The notes: generated from the sequence alone by a model not told the origin. Shown: positions 46,087 to 58,170, counted from the first letter of the stretch. The stretch: DNA of 64,000 bases from Straminergon stramineum (GCA_963920665.1 OY987265.1:17365001-17429000); one strand, 5' to 3'. A program made the numbers and translations.

Positions 46087-46486
46087 AGGGAACCGACCCC
46101 TTTCTGACCGCTTCAGCAGATACACATACTGCAAGGGAGGTTTCAACAGTGGGGAAATTTTTCCCCTTAAGCAGAAATAGAGTTCATAAGGTTTTCATAA
46201 TTTTTCAGATTTTTTTTCCTCACAAAATAATTACTACGAATTTTTAAGCTGAAGATTCTGTTCTTTCTATATTGGCCATACAGACCTTCCTCTTTTCGAC
46301 CAAGGGCTGGTTGCAAAATTCAAGAAGGGCTGGGTCCAAATTTGAGAATCTTGTAGCCAATTATAATGCACCACGAACTGCCCGGGAACTCTGCCAGCAT
46401 TAAATGTTGCTAATGACCTGCTGATTGAAATTACTCCACCCTACGTTGCCAGATTGGGTTTGTGATTAGTAAGGGGTGGGCTCCCT
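46087..46486. mobile_element. TA-flanked MITE, AGGGA family
   Basis: 400 bp. Ends AGGGAACCGACCCCTT and, on the other strand, AGGGAGCCCACCCCTT, with TA at 46085-46086 and 46487-46488. The unit 1 counterpart (about 10140-10160) is uninterrupted. A second, 5'-damaged copy lies at 51785-52110. Confidence 0.75.
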
Positions 46487-46698
46487 TAGTGATATTTGCT
46501 AGTAATCTGTACTTGTGGTATCAGATCAGAGTATCAGACAGAAGTGCATATCTCAGAGACTATCAGGACCTATCAGTTTCTCCTCGAAAGAATTGGAAGT
46601 TACTACCAAGAATTCAGTGGGGAAAAGATGACAGGGTTGAAAATCCTGATGGATGGACCTTTGTTGTGTTTGTTGTGCTGACCAAGCTGGGTAATTTT

Positions 46699-46910
46699 TT
46701 AATTTTTTTAATTTTTAAACAAATGGACAATTTCCATTGATAAGAGGAAACAGTACATAGAACCAAAGGATATAGTCCTCAACGAAATTTTTACTTTTTG
46801 TAATTTTAAGAGAGCTAAACACAACTTCATCCAAACCACATGACGGCCAAAACCAACCAAGCCGGCAATCATCAGGAGCAAAGCATGAGCAACAGGAGAG
46901 AAACTGAGAA
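46699..46910 (-). mobile_element. 5'-truncated LINE/SINE with 15 bp target duplication
   Basis: The 15 bp AAGCTGGGTAATTTT is repeated exactly at 46684-46698 and 46911-46925. The insert ends, on the minus strand, with TTTAAAAATTAAAAAAATTA, an A-rich tail, as for target-primed retroposition. The minus-strand body contains GGTTTTGGCCGTC and AGCTCTCTTAAAATTAC, reminiscent of plant L1 3' UTRs. Unit 1 has the unoccupied site (CTAAGTTGGACAATTTTGAG near 10332). Confidence 0.85.
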
Positions 46911-47127
46911 AAGCTGGGTAATTTTGAGTACATAGGATAATTAACATATTGGGCTAGTGATTCTCAGTTATTGCCATTATTATGGCTAGTCCAAATTAGT
47001 GGTTATGAGCTTGGCATTCATCAAAGAAACGTTTTAACTAAATTAACTTGGCAATCTGGTCTTCTATGTGTTTACTACAGGATTGAAGAGGCTTTTGAGA
47101 GAGAAGTGCAACACTTGTAAGGAGATA

Positions 47128-47668
47128 AGGTAAACCAGCCTATGACAGGCAAACTGCCTAATGTAGTCATGTAGGAAACCACCCATTAGAGTCTTACATC
47201 AACCCAAGGCAGATTTTTGTGATAAATGACATTAGGACTACATTAGGCTGATTTGTGGCCATAATCTTGTTTGGGGAGATGATCATGGAGTTATTAGTGA
47301 CTGTCATAGGGCACTTACACCATTCAAGTGTAAATTGGTCATAAAAAGTTATTTTTTAATTTCTTCATGTCATGGCCATGTTAGGAATTGTTGTAGCCAT
47401 TTTAGAAAATGTTGTGACTGCTTTAGGAGGTAAGATGACCATTATGGGAATCCTTTTTGCTGATTTGGGGTAGTCTTCAGACTCTGTTGGGCTAATTGGG
47501 CTGTACACTTCAAAAATTCATAAAAAATTCTTACTTTGTCCAAAAAATTAAATTTGAATTGCTTCCTTCAATTCTCACATATGTCTATGTATGAAAAAAA
47601 ATCTGAATCATTTTGCTAATTGCAACAGTATAGACCACTCATTCTGCCTGTCATAGGGAGGTTTACCT
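47128..47668 (+). mobile_element. TA-flanked MITE, AGGTAAACC family, copy 1
   Basis: 541 bp. Ends AGGTAAACCAGCCTATGACA and, on the other strand, AGGTAAACCTCCCTATGACA; TA at 47126-47127 and 47669-47670. The unit 1 locus near 10545 is uninterrupted, so the insertion post-dates the duplication. It splits the relic exon that continues with GTGCTGAAGAATGG. Confidence 0.85.
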
Positions 47669-47832
47669 TATATATTGTGGGTGCTGAAGAATGGCAGACA
47701 CTACATCTTTCAAAGTATTTCACATATTCTTGGGTGATCACCCTGTAAACAAGAGATTAAGCTGTACAAAAAATTTTATGTGTGATCATGTCGAAGTTGT
47801 TCTCTCACTTGTGTTGATCTTTCTCCCTATGA

Positions 47833-48718
47833 TTAACCCTAGACCGCCCAAGTGGACAGATTCTGTCCTCTGAAAATTGAACACGGGCTTGGTGCAATGT
47901 CAGATTTGGGTGGGAACGTGAGATAATTTATGGGTTTAGAGTAGGTATTTGGGAGGCCACGAAGCTTGGTTTTCCGGTTTTAGGACAGCTACGCATGCAT
48001 TGCCAGGGAGTTCAGATGGTTTGAGAGGAAAACCCAGGGTCAGGCCACTTGTGGCTGATGGGCTTGTACTTTTTCCCTCTGCAATGAAATTCGTTTCATT
48101 TGTTTCCAAAAAAAAACAAAAAAAAACACCCAGGACTTGACAGTTTGCCCAGATGTCCGAAAACTGACCTGGAGGAGCCGGTGGTTGACCGTTGGACTTT
48201 GGATTCCGTTTACAGGAAGGAGACATTTACTCCATTGGGACAGGAGCCATAACCAGCAGTACCCGGTGCCGAACCTCTACACCTTCCGGTCAAAACCGGT
48301 CACCTGCCCCCTGCATTCGCGAGGTTCACGAGTTTTATGTCTTGCCATTTCCGGGTATTCATCGAAAACCCATCAGTTTTTTAACTACTGTATTGCTGGT
48401 GGGGTCTCCATACAGTCTTCAAAAGCTTTCTCTGTTTGGAATTCCGTAGCATCTTCTCTCAGCCTGAATGAATGTGCAACACCCAAAAAAACACTACCTC
48501 GGCTTGCACTTCGGCTTTCATCAAATGCTATGATCTACGCATCTAACAAACCAAATCTGCCTCTTGCTTTCCAGGAAGCATTGCCCTTGACCTCTGGACG
48601 ATATCGAATGGTGGATTTTTCTGATTCCACCCACCTTCTTTGCAGTGACTGATTCTCGGTACAGTGCGTCGGACACCTTGTTGTTGACGCGAACGAGGGC
48701 TGGGCGGTCTAGGCTTAA
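47833..48718. mobile_element. piggyBac-like non-autonomous element P5
   Basis: TTAA (47833-47836) then CCCTAGACCGCCCAAG; the right end is GGGCGGTCTAGGC followed by TTAA (48715-48718). Termini match over 12 of 13 bases. Subterminal hairpin GGACAG-loop-CTGTCC at 47854-47868. A retroposon tail is nested inside (48030-48126). A 171-codon frame at 48137-48652 has no recognisable transposase features, so I do not call it a gene. Confidence 0.75.
48030..48126 (+). mobile_element. LINE/SINE tail nested in P5
   Basis: CAGGCCACTTGTGGCTGA, then GCAATGAAATTCGTTTC and ATTTGTTTCC, then two runs of nine A separated by one C. Same family as the tails near 29.8-30.4 kb. The target duplication was not identified. 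Confidence 0.55.
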
Positions 48719-48719
48719 A

Positions 48720-49380
48720 GGCTTTAGTCAACTTTTTGAGTTGTGTTGATCTGGTCTTAGAAGGAAGTCTGCTCAGAAGATTGTTGTCAAGAGGGATGTG
48801 ACTTAATCATCTATTTTAGATCAAAGTTCAACAAGGCAATGTTATTGAATTGGGTGTGTAGCCCAAATATGCTCGTGTAAGATGTGGACTTCGATGTAGG
48901 TCTATACTTAATGATGACTACTCCTACGGCAGGTTGGATCATGTTGATGAATGAAGTGACATTACAAACCTGTCAGCTTTTGAGCAACCTCCACACACGG
49001 ACAGTAAGTTAGCACCTTATATTTTCTTGAGTTAAGTATTGTTGAATTCATCAAAATGTCAATTCTCAAAATCTCATGTCCTATTACTGACCAACTGACC
49101 AATTGGTTTGAGTTCAGTGGGCAAGATTGTCATCTTGCATGCACTGCCTGTTAATTTGCTCAATTGTTTTCATATACATGCGAGTCCTTGGATTTTTAAG
49201 TGTCTCATAGGTAGTGTATTCACATTCTTTAATTGATTATTACATTAGTGGTACCTGATCCTCATTGGAGAAGCAATCTGGAATGTGTTCCCTTTCTCAT
49301 ATTCTTGTTTAGGGTTATAATAATTTTGGGATTGAATGCTAGTCGTCTTAGATACCCTAAGTGAAGGTCAAATTTAGCAT
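48720..49380. other. gene-free stretch
   Basis: No recognisable gene or repeat. Confidence 0.3.
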
Positions 49381-49381
49381 A

Positions 49382-49790
49382 AATGAAGTCATTTTCATAA
49401 ATTGAAAGTGCTATGTGTCATCTACTGAATGGTATGAGGTGATGTGGACTTTTGATAAATCTGACATGGAACTTCAATTTCAACACCTGAGTGTCGAATC
49501 AAACCTTCACGTATGGTATGAGACACTCTTGAATGAATTCTTCTGAAATCATAGTGTATTGCTTTGAAGAGATCATATCATCAAAAATGAAGTCATTTTT
49601 GTAAATTGAAAGTACCACATGTCATCTTCTAAATGGTGTGAAGTGACATGGCCCCTTGGGAATATGACGTGGAAATTCAATTTCGGCACTTGAGTGTCAA
49701 AATAGACCTTCATGTATTGTATGAGAAATTTTGAATGAATTCTTTAGAAATTACAATGAATTGATTTGTAGAGATCATAACATTCAACAT
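49382..49790 (+). repeat. two-copy tandem repeat, ~204 bp unit
   Basis: AATGAAGTCATTTTCATAAA at 49382 and AATGAAGTCATTTTTGTAAA at 49586 begin two head-to-tail copies that stay alignable through GAATTCTT and GAGATCATA. Non-coding. Confidence 0.75.
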
Positions 49791-49799
49791 TCAGTAGTA

Positions 49800-51130
49800 T
49801 GCAATGTCGCTACCTTGATTTTATTGTAGAATAGATGGTGTGAAATATTCCACACCCAATAGTTATTCATAAATAGCTAAGTGGATAGGTGGAGGCTCAT
49901 TGTGATGAGTAGGATGCATGAACCAAAGGCAATGGGCATGAAGACTACTAAATGTTATAATGAACAACATTGTCAAGGAAGCCACTTGAAGGCGATATTG
50001 ATGTTGATGATTGGTTGCTACACTTTGTCATGATTTGAGGATAATTTGCACATTTAAATCTCAATTAATTTCATTTTGACCTATCATCTTTTTACTTAAT
50101 CACTACCTATTTTTCAACATGAAAGCAAAAGTATGGAATACAATACCAAATATATTATAGCTTGAAAATAAAATAGTAAAGAAATCTAAAATAATTCAAA
50201 ATAAAATTACATAAATTATATTATATATATATCTCATTAAGTCATTAATATATCCCTACGAACTTATAAAGATTATGACTATCTTATTTATATATAGAGA
50301 GAAAGAGAACTAAGACATTAGCATGTTAAGATAGGCACTTTCTAAGCAATTTGGGACAAATCCAAATATGACATGAATCTAGATTTACCAAATCATAGAG
50401 ATACCAAAGTATCAAATTTTAGTTTATTCCTTTTTTCAGCCCAAGTCACATTGTCTCATGTCCTCTTATGGTGGGAAGGTGGGAATAAAGCATTCCCACA
50501 AACTAACAAGGTACACTAGTCTTCCAAAGTAAAAACAATATTCTATACACCTAAAGTGGTACCTCAAATAACAAAAGTTTTGCAAAAACTTCAAAATTGG
50601 TTCTTGGACATCCTTATCACATGCTTTAGAACTTTAGGGTCTTGGCCTCACTTGTACCCATACACCCCAAACGAACAAAAAATTAGGTAAGTTGTGCACA
50701 ACAGGTTTCTACAGCCAAGGACCAATTGTTCTCCTTTTCACAAGCAAAAGTAAAAATCAAGAAATCAAGCAAGCAAGAAGCAGGAAAAATCCTTCATGAT
50801 AAGTATTGTCTCTCATGCCAGACCTTATCAGCCATAGTGTATTGCACAGTAGTAGAACTAGTTAGAGTATATGCAAAAATCTTGAGAACACTATTGAAAA
50901 AGCTTTCTACAGTTTCTGCATCCTCAAAGTACTCAGTCTATGTGCTACAAGCCAGTTGAAAAATCCCTTGTTTCCCCAAAGCCAAGATTATGTCTAAGCA
51001 GAGGGTTTTTGATTGTGGCTCCATAGCTTATGGAGGATGTGCCATTCATGGCCTTGCCTTGATGTGACATGGCTCCATATGGCATTGCCATACGTTTATT
51101 TCTGATGCCTCCATTCCATTTGCAACAGAA
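49800..51130. other. gene-free stretch
   Basis: AT-rich, with a short (TA)n at 50218-50230. The plus frame at 50726-50959 shows no domain. Confidence 0.3.
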
Positions 51131-51139
51131 TGGGTATTA

Positions 51140-51683
51140 AGGTAAACCTGCCTATGACAGGCAGAATGAGTGTTTTGCCCTGTTACAATTAACAAAAAAG
51201 CTCAGAGTTTTTTCCATACAAAGATAACTGTGTGAAAAGAAGAGAGCAATTGAAAATTTATTTTTCTGACAAAGTATGAATTTCTTATGAATTTTTGAAG
51301 TGTGATTACCAATTGGCCTAAAAGAGTTTGTAGACTATCCCCAAACCAACAAAAAGTGTATGCATGATGGCCATCCTACCACCTAAAGCATTCAAAATAT
51401 TTCTTAACATGGGGTACAATATTTCCTAACATGGCCAAAACATGCAGAATTAAAAAAATCACTTGTTTTGATGAATTTATACTTAAAAGCTAGAAGTTCC
51501 TAAAACAGGCACTACTAACTCCATCACCATCACCCAAGCCATTGATTTTGGTCACTAACCAACCTAAAATAGTCTTAATCTTATTTATTAGAGAAAGTCT
51601 GTCATGAGATGATGTAAGACTCTAATGGGTCATTTCCTAGGCGCCTGTAATTGATGGTTTGCCTGTCATAGGCATGTTTACCT
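51140..51683 (-). mobile_element. TA-flanked MITE, AGGTAAACC family, copy 2
   Basis: 544 bp, inverted relative to copy 1 and alignable along its length (GCAGAATGAGTG; GAATTTTTGAAGTGT). Ends AGGTAAACCTGCCTATGACA and AGGTAAACATGCCTATGACA; TA at 51138-51139 and 51684-51685. The flanking context also reads TTAA on both sides. Confidence 0.85.
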
Positions 51684-51784
51684 TAATTAAGTTAGTTATG
51701 TAGTTGCTTCATTTGAGCCACCACCTTAAGGCATACAACCCATTTGCAACCACTTAAGCAATTACGCATATATGGAGCTTGGGA

Positions 51785-52110
51785 TTCTCGAGTGGGGAAA
51801 TTTTTATGTGTACAGAAATAGAGTTGGGAAGGATTCCATATTTTTTCGTAATTTTATTTCTCAAAACGTAATTACTATTAATTTTTTAGCTTAAGATTCT
51901 ATTCGACCTATACTGGTCATATAGATTTCTGTATTTCCGACCAAGGGCTGGTTGCAAAATTGACAGTCTTGTAGACAATCATAATGTGCCACAACTACAT
52001 TTGGAACTATGCCACAATTAATCACCACTCGTGACTACTTGATGAGGAAGAACTATAGTCTACATGGCGGAAATGGGGGGTGACGGGAAAGGGGTCGCCT
52101 CCCTTAATTT
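51785..52110 (+). mobile_element. AGGGA-family MITE, 5'-damaged copy
   Basis: Shares CGACCAAGGGCTGGTTGCAA, AGTGGGGAAATTTTT and the 3' terminus AAAGGGGTCGCCTCCCTTA with the element at 46087-46486. The 5' inverted repeat is absent. Confidence 0.65.
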
Positions 52111-53394
52111 GCAACTAATAAATGTATTCACTTGGTAAGTAGCCATTAGCCAACCTATAGTGCTACAATCTTTTCTGGAAGGGTTCATCCATGTCGTGAT
52201 TGTATCTCCATCTTCCATTGATAAGTATGTTTTAGAATTTGATTAGTGGGAGCCATCACAAGTGGTAATTATTATACCACATCCATCAACTAAGTAGTAT
52301 GTGCTAAAATTTCTTTGAATGAGTGCCCTTGTAGGAAGTAGTTTTCTACTCTTAGCATAGCAAGTACTTTGTTTACATACTACTAGTGTTTGCAAATTGG
52401 TGGGCTTTCACCTCTTTTAAAGGTAAATATGTTTGTAATTATTCATACTTTGGAGGACTTGGCCTACTTTGATTATCTAAGTAATCAATCCAAAAATATT
52501 TTGATTTTTGGATGAATGGATGTATTTGTATTTTTGTTTTCAAAATAATCCTTAAAGCCATTCATTGGATATTGATCGTCTTTGGTAGGCTAGGTAGGGA
52601 TGCTTTTAGGCTAGAACAATTTTTGGCACAAAAATTGTGTTGCCATTTGATTGTGTGGAATTCTTAAGAGCTTTGTATTTTATAGATATGTGATTCCAAG
52701 TATGTATTTGGAATGGCTAGTTCACTTTTTTCCATTATATGCTAGATTTTGCAGAGAGAGAGAGGGCTAGCGACATATTTATCTTCAAAATCACTTGCAC
52801 AAAAATTTGTGAATTTATGTAGGGAAATCAAATTAAATTCAAAATTGACTCTCCACAACTTGATGGACAACAATTGAAGCTAGTTCAAACACCCTAAAGC
52901 AAATGCATCCATTGATACCTTGCTCCAAAGACTATATAGCAATTCAATCCTTGCAAAGGGAATCAAAATGCAACCTCTGACCAACCAAAGGCAAATAATT
53001 CAATCGACAACTAGGCAAAAAATGCTAGTAACAAATCTCTTGTTGAGAATTTTCTAGAGTTGAATCACAAGACATTGTCAAAGTTGAATATAGAAAACAT
53101 CAATAGATGTCACTACACCAATATTGCTCAAAGAATGATCAAAGTTAACACCATTGGAGCAATTCCAAAAAGGGCAAAAATTTGTCAATTTCATTGCTTG
53201 TTTTCAACATGCATCGCTTCTCTGTTGACTTCCATTCTTTCACACCTAGTGGGGTTTAGTAGAAGTTACAAAATTTATGCAATCTCCTCAAAATAGGAGT
53301 AGCCCACGCATTAATCTAGCCATTTTCAGGAAACCCTAGATTTATTTCAAGAAAGAGTGAGTATTTGGATTCTGGTTCTATCTCCTTAAGCCTC
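52111..53394. other. gene-free stretch
   Basis: Nothing beyond a short (GA)n run at about 52755-52766. The single TTAA at 53386-53389 is the empty counterpart of the P2 insertion site. Confidence 0.4.
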
Positions 53395-54678
53395 TCATAA
53401 GTTCTGATTAAAGTGAGTTTGAGAATCTAAACAAGGTGTGGGAAAGGTAGTTCTAGGTGGAAGTAGAACTCTTCCGGTGTGCAAATAGGTCTGCATCTTA
53501 TCTTGCCTTGGTTTGAAAAGAAATAAAAGATCAGAGTCCATGAATTTTGTGCATATTTGGGGATTGGTTTTGGAAGTTTAGCCATCCTTGAATGATCCAG
53601 CCCATCTTGATTTCACAAGGTGAAGCAATCTGGAGGGATGCACAGACAGAGTCCAAAGGTGGCTTGGAAACTCAATGGGAACGAATCCTTTTCTCGTGAT
53701 CAATCCTTTGTATCTGGGTTGAAAGTCAAGATTAAAATACCACTTGAAATTACATTATCTAGAGAGATGCATGTTTTGAGGCTCCTCTTATGCACAACCT
53801 GGAGTTGAAATTTGGGAAATGGATCAAATGTTGAATGCTCTTTTTTCAGAGTGATTGAATTGTATAAGGTAACTACACCTGAAATTGCATGAATAAGCTC
53901 TGTGGCATAACTAATATGCTCTAGAAATGAACAAGAAGTTTTGTATATTGGTGAAGGACTACGAATCAAAATGCAATTGGTTCCATTATTTTTGGATGCA
54001 TTGTGAATGAGTTAAAAAATTTCAAAGATGCAAAGTGTAGGGTGCTAAAAGTGTCAATCATGTAGGCAGTGCCAAAATCCATTGGTGCACATAGAGAAAC
54101 AACACTAGTAGACTTATCAAAACATGTCATAGAGAAGATGTTAAAACAATAGAAAGTTCATCCCAAATCAACCACTTGTAAGGTTGACACCTCCATTGTA
54201 CTATAAATAAAGTGGCACATACTCAAAATGGCCCCCAACTCTACCTTCCACTTGTCCTTGTAATGTGCACCATTTGGGGTATCCTCCCTAATTAGTATTC
54301 CTTCAAAAATAGGGGTCGATTTTGAAGAGTGGTCCATTTCAGGTGTAGTTATTGTAGATTGGAATTTTCCATTGAACAAAAACAAGACCATGAATTCCAT
54401 GGCTAGTGGGCTAGTTGCATGACCATAGGTTGATTTGCATGATCGGAGGTTACATTTCATGATAATAGGTCTTTAGACCATAGTCTTAGAAATTCCATAT
54501 CTTGCACGATGATGAGGTATTTGCATCCATGGTTTTAGATATTGTGTTCCACAATCATAGGTCTATCTTTTGATGGTTTTAAGATTAGTTCTTTAGCATA
54601 ATAAAAAATTGGAGCCACATTTGCTTATAGCTAGTTTGGTGCTATTTCATCTTGCATGTTTGTTTTGGACTATTTGAT
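53395..54678 (+). repeat. duplication block 4, copy 2
   Basis: Counterpart of 11120-12760 lacking the 51 bp hairpin and the CACTA MITE. Contains TTTGA (54673-54677), the empty counterpart of the solo LTR target. Confidence 0.8.
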
Positions 54679-54679
54679 G

Positions 54680-56055
54680 TGAGATTGGATTAAAAGGCTA
54701 AAAAGGGAAAAAATGCAAATATTGGTATAAATCTCAACCTCATACTTTTGCACACTAAGACAATTTGACACAAAATTCAAAATTATGGGACATTATAGAA
54801 TACTAAGTGTGATATATAGGCTCTACAAAGACTAGACAAAATTGACCTAAACATTAAAAAAAACAAGGATTAAGGAACTATGTATATAATTTTTCAAAGC
54901 TCTCTCTTGGAATTTTGATTAGAGGATATATAGTGCATACATTTGTATGATAAATTGAACCTAGAATACTACTTGAGAAGAGACATAAGTCACATAATGA
55001 TAGACTATTTCATCTTTCCTATTTAAAAGGCCCCCTATACTTGTGGTCTTATGTTTTCTTAGAAAAAACAAAACCTAAACTATAAGAATCGCCTAACTCT
55101 AATGCATTTTCTAGTGCACTTGTCAGGAGATGGAAGTTGTCTAACTCCAATGCACAAATCCACTATCTAGAAATATCTATCTCTAGGTAATCTTTGCTTA
55201 TACACCAACGCATATTTCCTCATGAATTAGTTCATCTATCAATGAATTCATCCATCAAAGCTTATAATAGAGACTTTAACTTTCTAAAGTCCTTTTTTGT
55301 TTTGTAATGAAAGAATGGATTGTTACGAAGCTTAGAATTGTGTCACCTCAAGTGTTCAACACCATGTTTTGTAAAGAAAGTATCATGTGGGCAAACTATT
55401 TGGATGAAAAATGGTGAAATTCCCTTGGAACTTGGATAATTCTAAGCAATTATTGACCTCCCAGTACCAAGGTAGTAGACCCCCCCCCCCAACAACAACA
55501 ACACACCCAACTAGATTGATTCAATATGGCCCTACATCAATATATGAAAGTACTTGCAATGAGGACCTATAGTTTTCCCTACCATCATGCATTCACCGTC
55601 TTGCACTAGTTAACTCTAAGTTGCCTAATAGACACCTATTTGTATCCTAAACTCACAATCATCCTAAATGATGTGTCTTAAACCCTACAATGCCACAAAC
55701 AAGAGTATTCTATGGAGGACAAACTTACCACAAGGTGAAACTTTAAGTTAAGTTTATTCTTGTATCTAATACAATAGATGCATGTCCAACTAGACACATG
55801 ACAAGATTCAACAACACCTCACCACAACCTAAATTAATATTAGACTAGACTACCTCGGCAACATGTATTTGTTGTCTCTTCTTTGTAATAGTACATTTCT
55901 CCTCCTCGACTTGGTGTTGTATACATTTAGCTCAAAGGAAGATGTTAGAGTTCCTCATTTCATTTGTTGGTTTCAAGTTTCTAGATTCTCTTTCATGGCT
56001 AGAAGAGTTCCTATTCCAAACCTTTTTCTTTAAGTGGCACTGTGGGAGTCCCTTA
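54680..56055 (+). repeat. duplication block 5, copy 2
   Basis: Counterpart of 14090-16280 lacking the two TIR elements. Has a C10 homopolymer followed by (AAC)n at about 55480-55503 that copy 1 lacks. Confidence 0.8.
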
Positions 56056-57829
56056 TATGTACATGATATCTCTTTCATATGTCGTGTTCAATCCTGACGA
56101 ATGTAATGGACGCAGTCTCCAATGCAAAGACTTGATCTCAGCAACATCACTCAAAATAATTCTTGTTATGTGTATCACTTGGTGTATCTTGCACTCCAAC
56201 TGACCTTGAATTACCACATGCAACAAGGCCATTAAGATTGTGCTGGAAGGCAAACAATGTCTCAGTGCAGAGAAACTTGAAAGGAATTTTGTCTTGCTAC
56301 TGGTAAGAGGATTAAACCCTGAACCACAAAATCCTACACATGGTGCCCTTTCTAACACAATTTGCATTTCATAATATTCGACCAGTGGCACTAGGAGTAC
56401 TAAATCTGGCCTCCTGGATTCTGAAAATGCTGATTCTTTGCATTTTATGTCAGGCACACTGACCATTGAATCTTTGCTTTGGGTAGGGTTGGAGGTAGGA
56501 AGATTTTGCCAGTCAATGCTATCCAAAACACTCAGACTGTAGCCAGCATTGTAAAATACCAGTCCTTAGAACTGTCAACCCTTAGCTTCATCCTACTCTA
56601 TCTGATCCACTATTGACTGATTCCAGGTCCTACAGATGGATTTTTCCAGTATTGAACAAAGGGATCTCAAGAGTACTGAGAACTTTAATAATTCCATATT
56701 TGTGAAAAGAATGAAACTCTAGCTGGATATGCAGTAAAGGATCTCTTTACTTGTGTCAAAAAAAACTCTAGCTGGAGAGAACCACTGATATAATGAGGTA
56801 CGGTATGATACACAAATCCAGTGAAAAATCTCAATCTCCACGTTCCTCTCTGTAATTGTAGGAATCACAAATCAACTCCATCTGAGCTCAAAAATTTGAA
56901 CTTCTCTTGAACTCCTAGGCCACCAGCTCGGTAAGAAAGTTCACCAGAATCAGTAATCCCAGCTTGGCAGTGAATCCAGAGCAATGGGGAAAAAATTCCC
57001 CACTTAAATTATTCAAAGATTCTGCAGCTTTCCACTTGATGACTCAATACAAGATTCAACAAGAAAATTCCATTGGGATACTCCATTCCATCATCGACTT
57101 CAAGAGCCCATACTCAGAAGGTTCAACTTCTCATCTAATGAACATTCTACATGACAAGAACTTCGGCACCACCCCGGAATGAGAACCATACTCAGACCCT
57201 GCTGCTCCACATGATCCCCTCCATCCGAACCTGGCACATTTCGGAATTCAACCGTGTCATACATGATTATGTTTCCCTGCTTGTCCTTGAACAATGAAAA
57301 ACTTCCATTGAGAAACGCTCATCCTCCACTCCCACCTTCACACTCCTGTACAACAAACACTGTGCCTTCTTCACAATTGACTTCACAGCATTGTGCTGGT
57401 GCACCAACAAACTCTTTTCCCTGCAAATGACCTTTGTATTTTACCTCAATTTCATCAATTCAGTCGTACAGAAGGTTATCTTTAAAAGAAATTAGTATTG
57501 CTCTTTGTATCGGAAGATATGTGGACAAAAAATGTCCAGAAACAATAGGTAATGGTGGTGATGATCGGGCACCCCTGGGAGGTAGCAACTAGTCTTCACC
57601 ACCACAATCTGTCATAGTGAGAATCCCAGCTCTCTTGATTTCATTTGCTATTTGCTAGCTATCGTCCTTTGCTTTGGTATTTCACTGATGGGCTGATGTA
57701 GGTGGCTGTGATGTTGGTATAGGAAATTGTGTGCTTCATTAGTTTTTGTTGGATTGATGCTTGACTGTGATTATTGGATGTCACTATCAAGTTGTGATGT
57801 CATAGCTACTTTAGATGCTGTGAGTCTTG
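56056..57829. other. no gene; position where unit 2 would hold the NLR
   Basis: The minus-strand frame 56526-56053 (157 codons) has no recognisable domain and no paralogue in the window. No kinase, NB-ARC or LRR similarity is visible in either strand. Confidence 0.4.
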
Positions 57830-58170
57830 CATGCATGGGATTGCATAGAGGCAATAATTGTCTGTTTCAATGTCTGGGAGGGAGAGACTTTTTGAGGAAA
57901 CCCATTCTAGGGTGGATTTTACTGAAAAAGGACTGCCCGAAGTCAGGAGAATGCCTGAGGGCATATACACACCCAAGGGCAGGGGAGGAGGAAGAAAAAC
58001 AAACCACCAGAGGTGGAGGATGAACCTAAACAAAGAGCCAAGAACACCCGGCTGAAAGTGCATGGGAGAGACTGTTTGCATGATTTGCAAAGAAATTGGC
58101 GTCACCACCCATGTCTGCCAAGGGCAATCTTCTTCTTGACAAGACAACTAATTACTGTAGTATACCTCAC
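57830..58170 (+). repeat. duplication block 6a, copy 2
   Basis: Counterpart of 36895-37075, interrupted by about 150 bp of G- and A-rich sequence (57895-58045) that copy 1 lacks. Confidence 0.6.

Larger units (their letters stand above)
45770..47790 (+). repeat. duplication block 3, copy 2
   Basis: Counterpart of 9840-10650, expanded from about 0.8 to 2.0 kb by three insertions (46087-46486, 46699-46910, 47128-47668). Confidence 0.8.

Noticed and set aside
48137..48652. 171-codon frame inside element P5 as a possible transposase
   Set aside because: No DDD/DDE spacing, zinc-binding C terminus or similarity I recognise; it lies downstream of a nested retroposon tail and looks like chance openness.
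51138..51687. Calling the 544 bp AGGTAAACC element piggyBac because it is flanked by TTAA
   Set aside because: The sister copy at 47128 is flanked only by TA (ATAAGG...CCTTAT), and the ends are not CCC, so TA is the common target and TTAA here is fortuitous.
56053..56526. 157-codon minus-strand frame as remnant of an NLR in unit 2
   Set aside because: It shows none of the kinase, P-loop, GLPL, MHD or LRR signatures and does not align with the receptor exons.
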